DNA of 7,380 nucleotides from an uncultured Clostridium sp. (lineage in GTDB: Bacteria; Bacillota; Clostridia; TANB77; CAG-508): positions 1-7,380 of the forward strand of contig CAMMNR010000085.1 of the NCBI GenBank assembly GCA_946498265.1, written 5' to 3'. Shown here piece by piece: positions 7,121 to 7,380 of the stretch. A program made the position numbers and the translations under genes. Each line of letters starts with the position of its first letter. Position 1 is the stretch's first letter. The notes under the pieces are model-generated. The model was given only the letters and a program-made list of their open reading frames with translations. It ran no database searches and was not told where the DNA came from.

Positions 7121-7124
7121 ATCG

Positions 7125-7139
7125 CATCCTAAAACATCC
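7125..7139 (-). other. Two GGATG sites in the leader of the methyltransferase gene
   Basis: The minus strand reads AGGATG twice (GGATG at 7139-7135 and 7129-7125), as direct repeats exactly 10 bp apart, between the proposed -10 box and the ribosome site. GGATG is the known FokI/StsI target. The window has only four other copies (at 581-585, 2683-2687, 4060-4064 and 4531-4535), none in the methyltransferase gene itself. The sites would be methylated by the encoded enzyme; a role in self-control is inference. Confidence 0.6.
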
Positions 7140-7141
7140 TT

Positions 7142-7170
7142 ATTCTATACTAAATTGTAATTTTTTACAA
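7142..7170 (-). promoter_or_regulatory. Candidate sigma-A type promoter of the restriction operon
   Basis: On the minus strand TTGTAA (7170-7165) and TAGAAT (7147-7142) are separated by 17 bases, a fair -35/-10 pair. Transcription would begin near 7135, giving a leader of about 25 bases before the methyltransferase start. It lies just past the terminator of the upstream tnpV-like gene, where a promoter is needed. The region is AT-rich, so matches are cheap; position is the main support. Confidence 0.5.
7155..7170. promoter_or_regulatory. Operator-like inverted repeat over the -35 box
   Basis: TTGTAA (7155-7160) and TTACAA (7165-7170) form a perfect 6-bp inverted repeat around TTTT, 16 bp in all. 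On the minus strand the outer half is the proposed -35 hexamer. A dimeric repressor bound there would block the polymerase. No regulator gene is visible in the window, so the binding protein is unknown. Confidence 0.4.
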
Positions 7171-7220
7171 TATATTTAAACAAAAAAATAAATTTTTCTA
7201 TATTCATATTTATTCAACTT

Positions 7221-7262
7221 AAAAGACTAGGTTAACTTCAAAATAGTTAATCCTAGTCTTTT
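7221..7262 (-). terminator. Intrinsic terminator after the tnpV-like gene, usable in both directions
   Basis: AAAAGACTAGG plus TTAACT (7221-7237) pairs with AGTTAATCCTAGTCTTTT (7245-7262), leaving one bulged A and a seven-base loop. A4 and T4 at the two ends, with further T residues to the right on the plus strand, make it a plausible terminator in both directions. It starts eight bases past the tnpV-like stop codon and insulates the restriction operon from it. Confidence 0.8.
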
Positions 7263-7270
7263 TCTTTAAA

Positions 7271-7380
7271 TTAAATATATATAATTTCTTTAAATACAAT
7301 CTCTTCCGCTTCATTTTTAAAGTTGTTCATCATGCCCACCCAATAAAGCATATCCGTATTTTTCATATCTTCTGTTAGAT
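7271..7380 (-). CDS. tnpV: TnpV-like transposon-encoded protein, C-terminal 35 codons
   Basis: An open minus-strand frame enters from the right edge and stops at TAA (7273-7271). The visible end includes DMLYWVGMMNNFKNEAEEIV and then FKEIIYI. This fits the conserved tail of TnpV proteins (a WVgxMN core, then an acidic AEEIV helix and an E-I/L-I-Y ending). TnpV is a small protein carried by Tn4451-type mobilisable transposons and other Firmicute elements, where it lies near cargo genes; its role is uncertain and it resembles excisionases. The N-terminal part is outside the window. It points in the same direction as the restriction operon, separated by a terminator. The call rests on 35 residues of remembered family pattern. 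Confidence 0.7.
   Translation of the reverse strand, partial: LTEDMKNTDMLYWVGMMNNFKNEAEEIVFKEIIYI

Noticed and set aside
7111..7122. The longer methyltransferase start at 7122 (adding MEEI).
   Set aside because: It would place the GGAGG ribosome site inside the coding sequence; the ATG at 7110 has ideal spacing and gives the M.FokI-like MRF start.
581..7139. All six GGATG sites in the window lie in the same orientation (GGATG on the minus strand).
   Set aside because: All genes are on the minus strand and coding strands in such genomes are purine-rich, which biases G-rich pentamers to that strand; six sites are too few to argue more, and the total is not low for the base composition.
1442..7191. 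A 14-base direct repeat AAACAAAAAAATAA at 1442-1455 and 7178-7191, bracketing the restriction operon like an insertion footprint.
   Set aside because: It is mostly an A-run in very AT-rich DNA, one copy is the U-tract of the terminator, and matches of this kind are expected by chance.

Overview
The window reads as DNA from a low-GC, Clostridia-like Firmicute. It is very AT-rich (about a quarter G+C by eye), has strong AGGAGG-type ribosome binding sites, uses TGA as a stop, and carries the tail of a tnpV-type gene. Every gene I can support lies on the minus strand, so the reading order runs from high to low coordinates. The species cannot be named from this.

The centre is a compact three-gene defence operon (about 7170 down to 1444). 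It has its own candidate promoter at 7142-7170 and a strong intrinsic terminator at 1444-1478. The first gene (7110-5128) is a two-domain adenine methyltransferase of the M.FokI type. The second (5113-3374) is a full-length homologue of the type IIS endonuclease FokI, with the catalytic and dimer-interface residues in place. The third (3353-1611) is a single-chain DUF262/DUF1524 protein of the GmrSD/SspE/BrxU type, a family of modification-dependent or modification-sensing nucleases. The junctions are 14 and 20 bases, so the three are very probably co-transcribed. My reading is that FokI-like restriction attacks unmodified GGATG sites, while the GmrSD-like partner could deal with phage DNA whose base modifications block the first enzyme. 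The pairing is the most interesting feature here.

Upstream of the operon (7221-7380) are a hairpin terminator and the last 35 codons of a TnpV-like mobile-element protein, which suggests that the restriction module is cargo next to, or inside, a mobile element. Two GGATG sites (the FokI target) sit one helical turn apart at the predicted transcript start of the methyltransferase gene, and a 16-bp inverted repeat covers the proposed -35 box.

Downstream of the operon, 1385-1610 holds the terminator plus a short patch richer in G+C with inverted repeats. Then come a small HNH nuclease with an extra zinc ribbon (1384-1013), a GNAT acetyltransferase whose N-terminal part appears to lie in another frame (945-817 and 833-228), and the start of a flavodoxin-like oxidoreductase running off the left edge (184-1). 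No rRNA, tRNA, CRISPR array or complete insertion sequence was seen.
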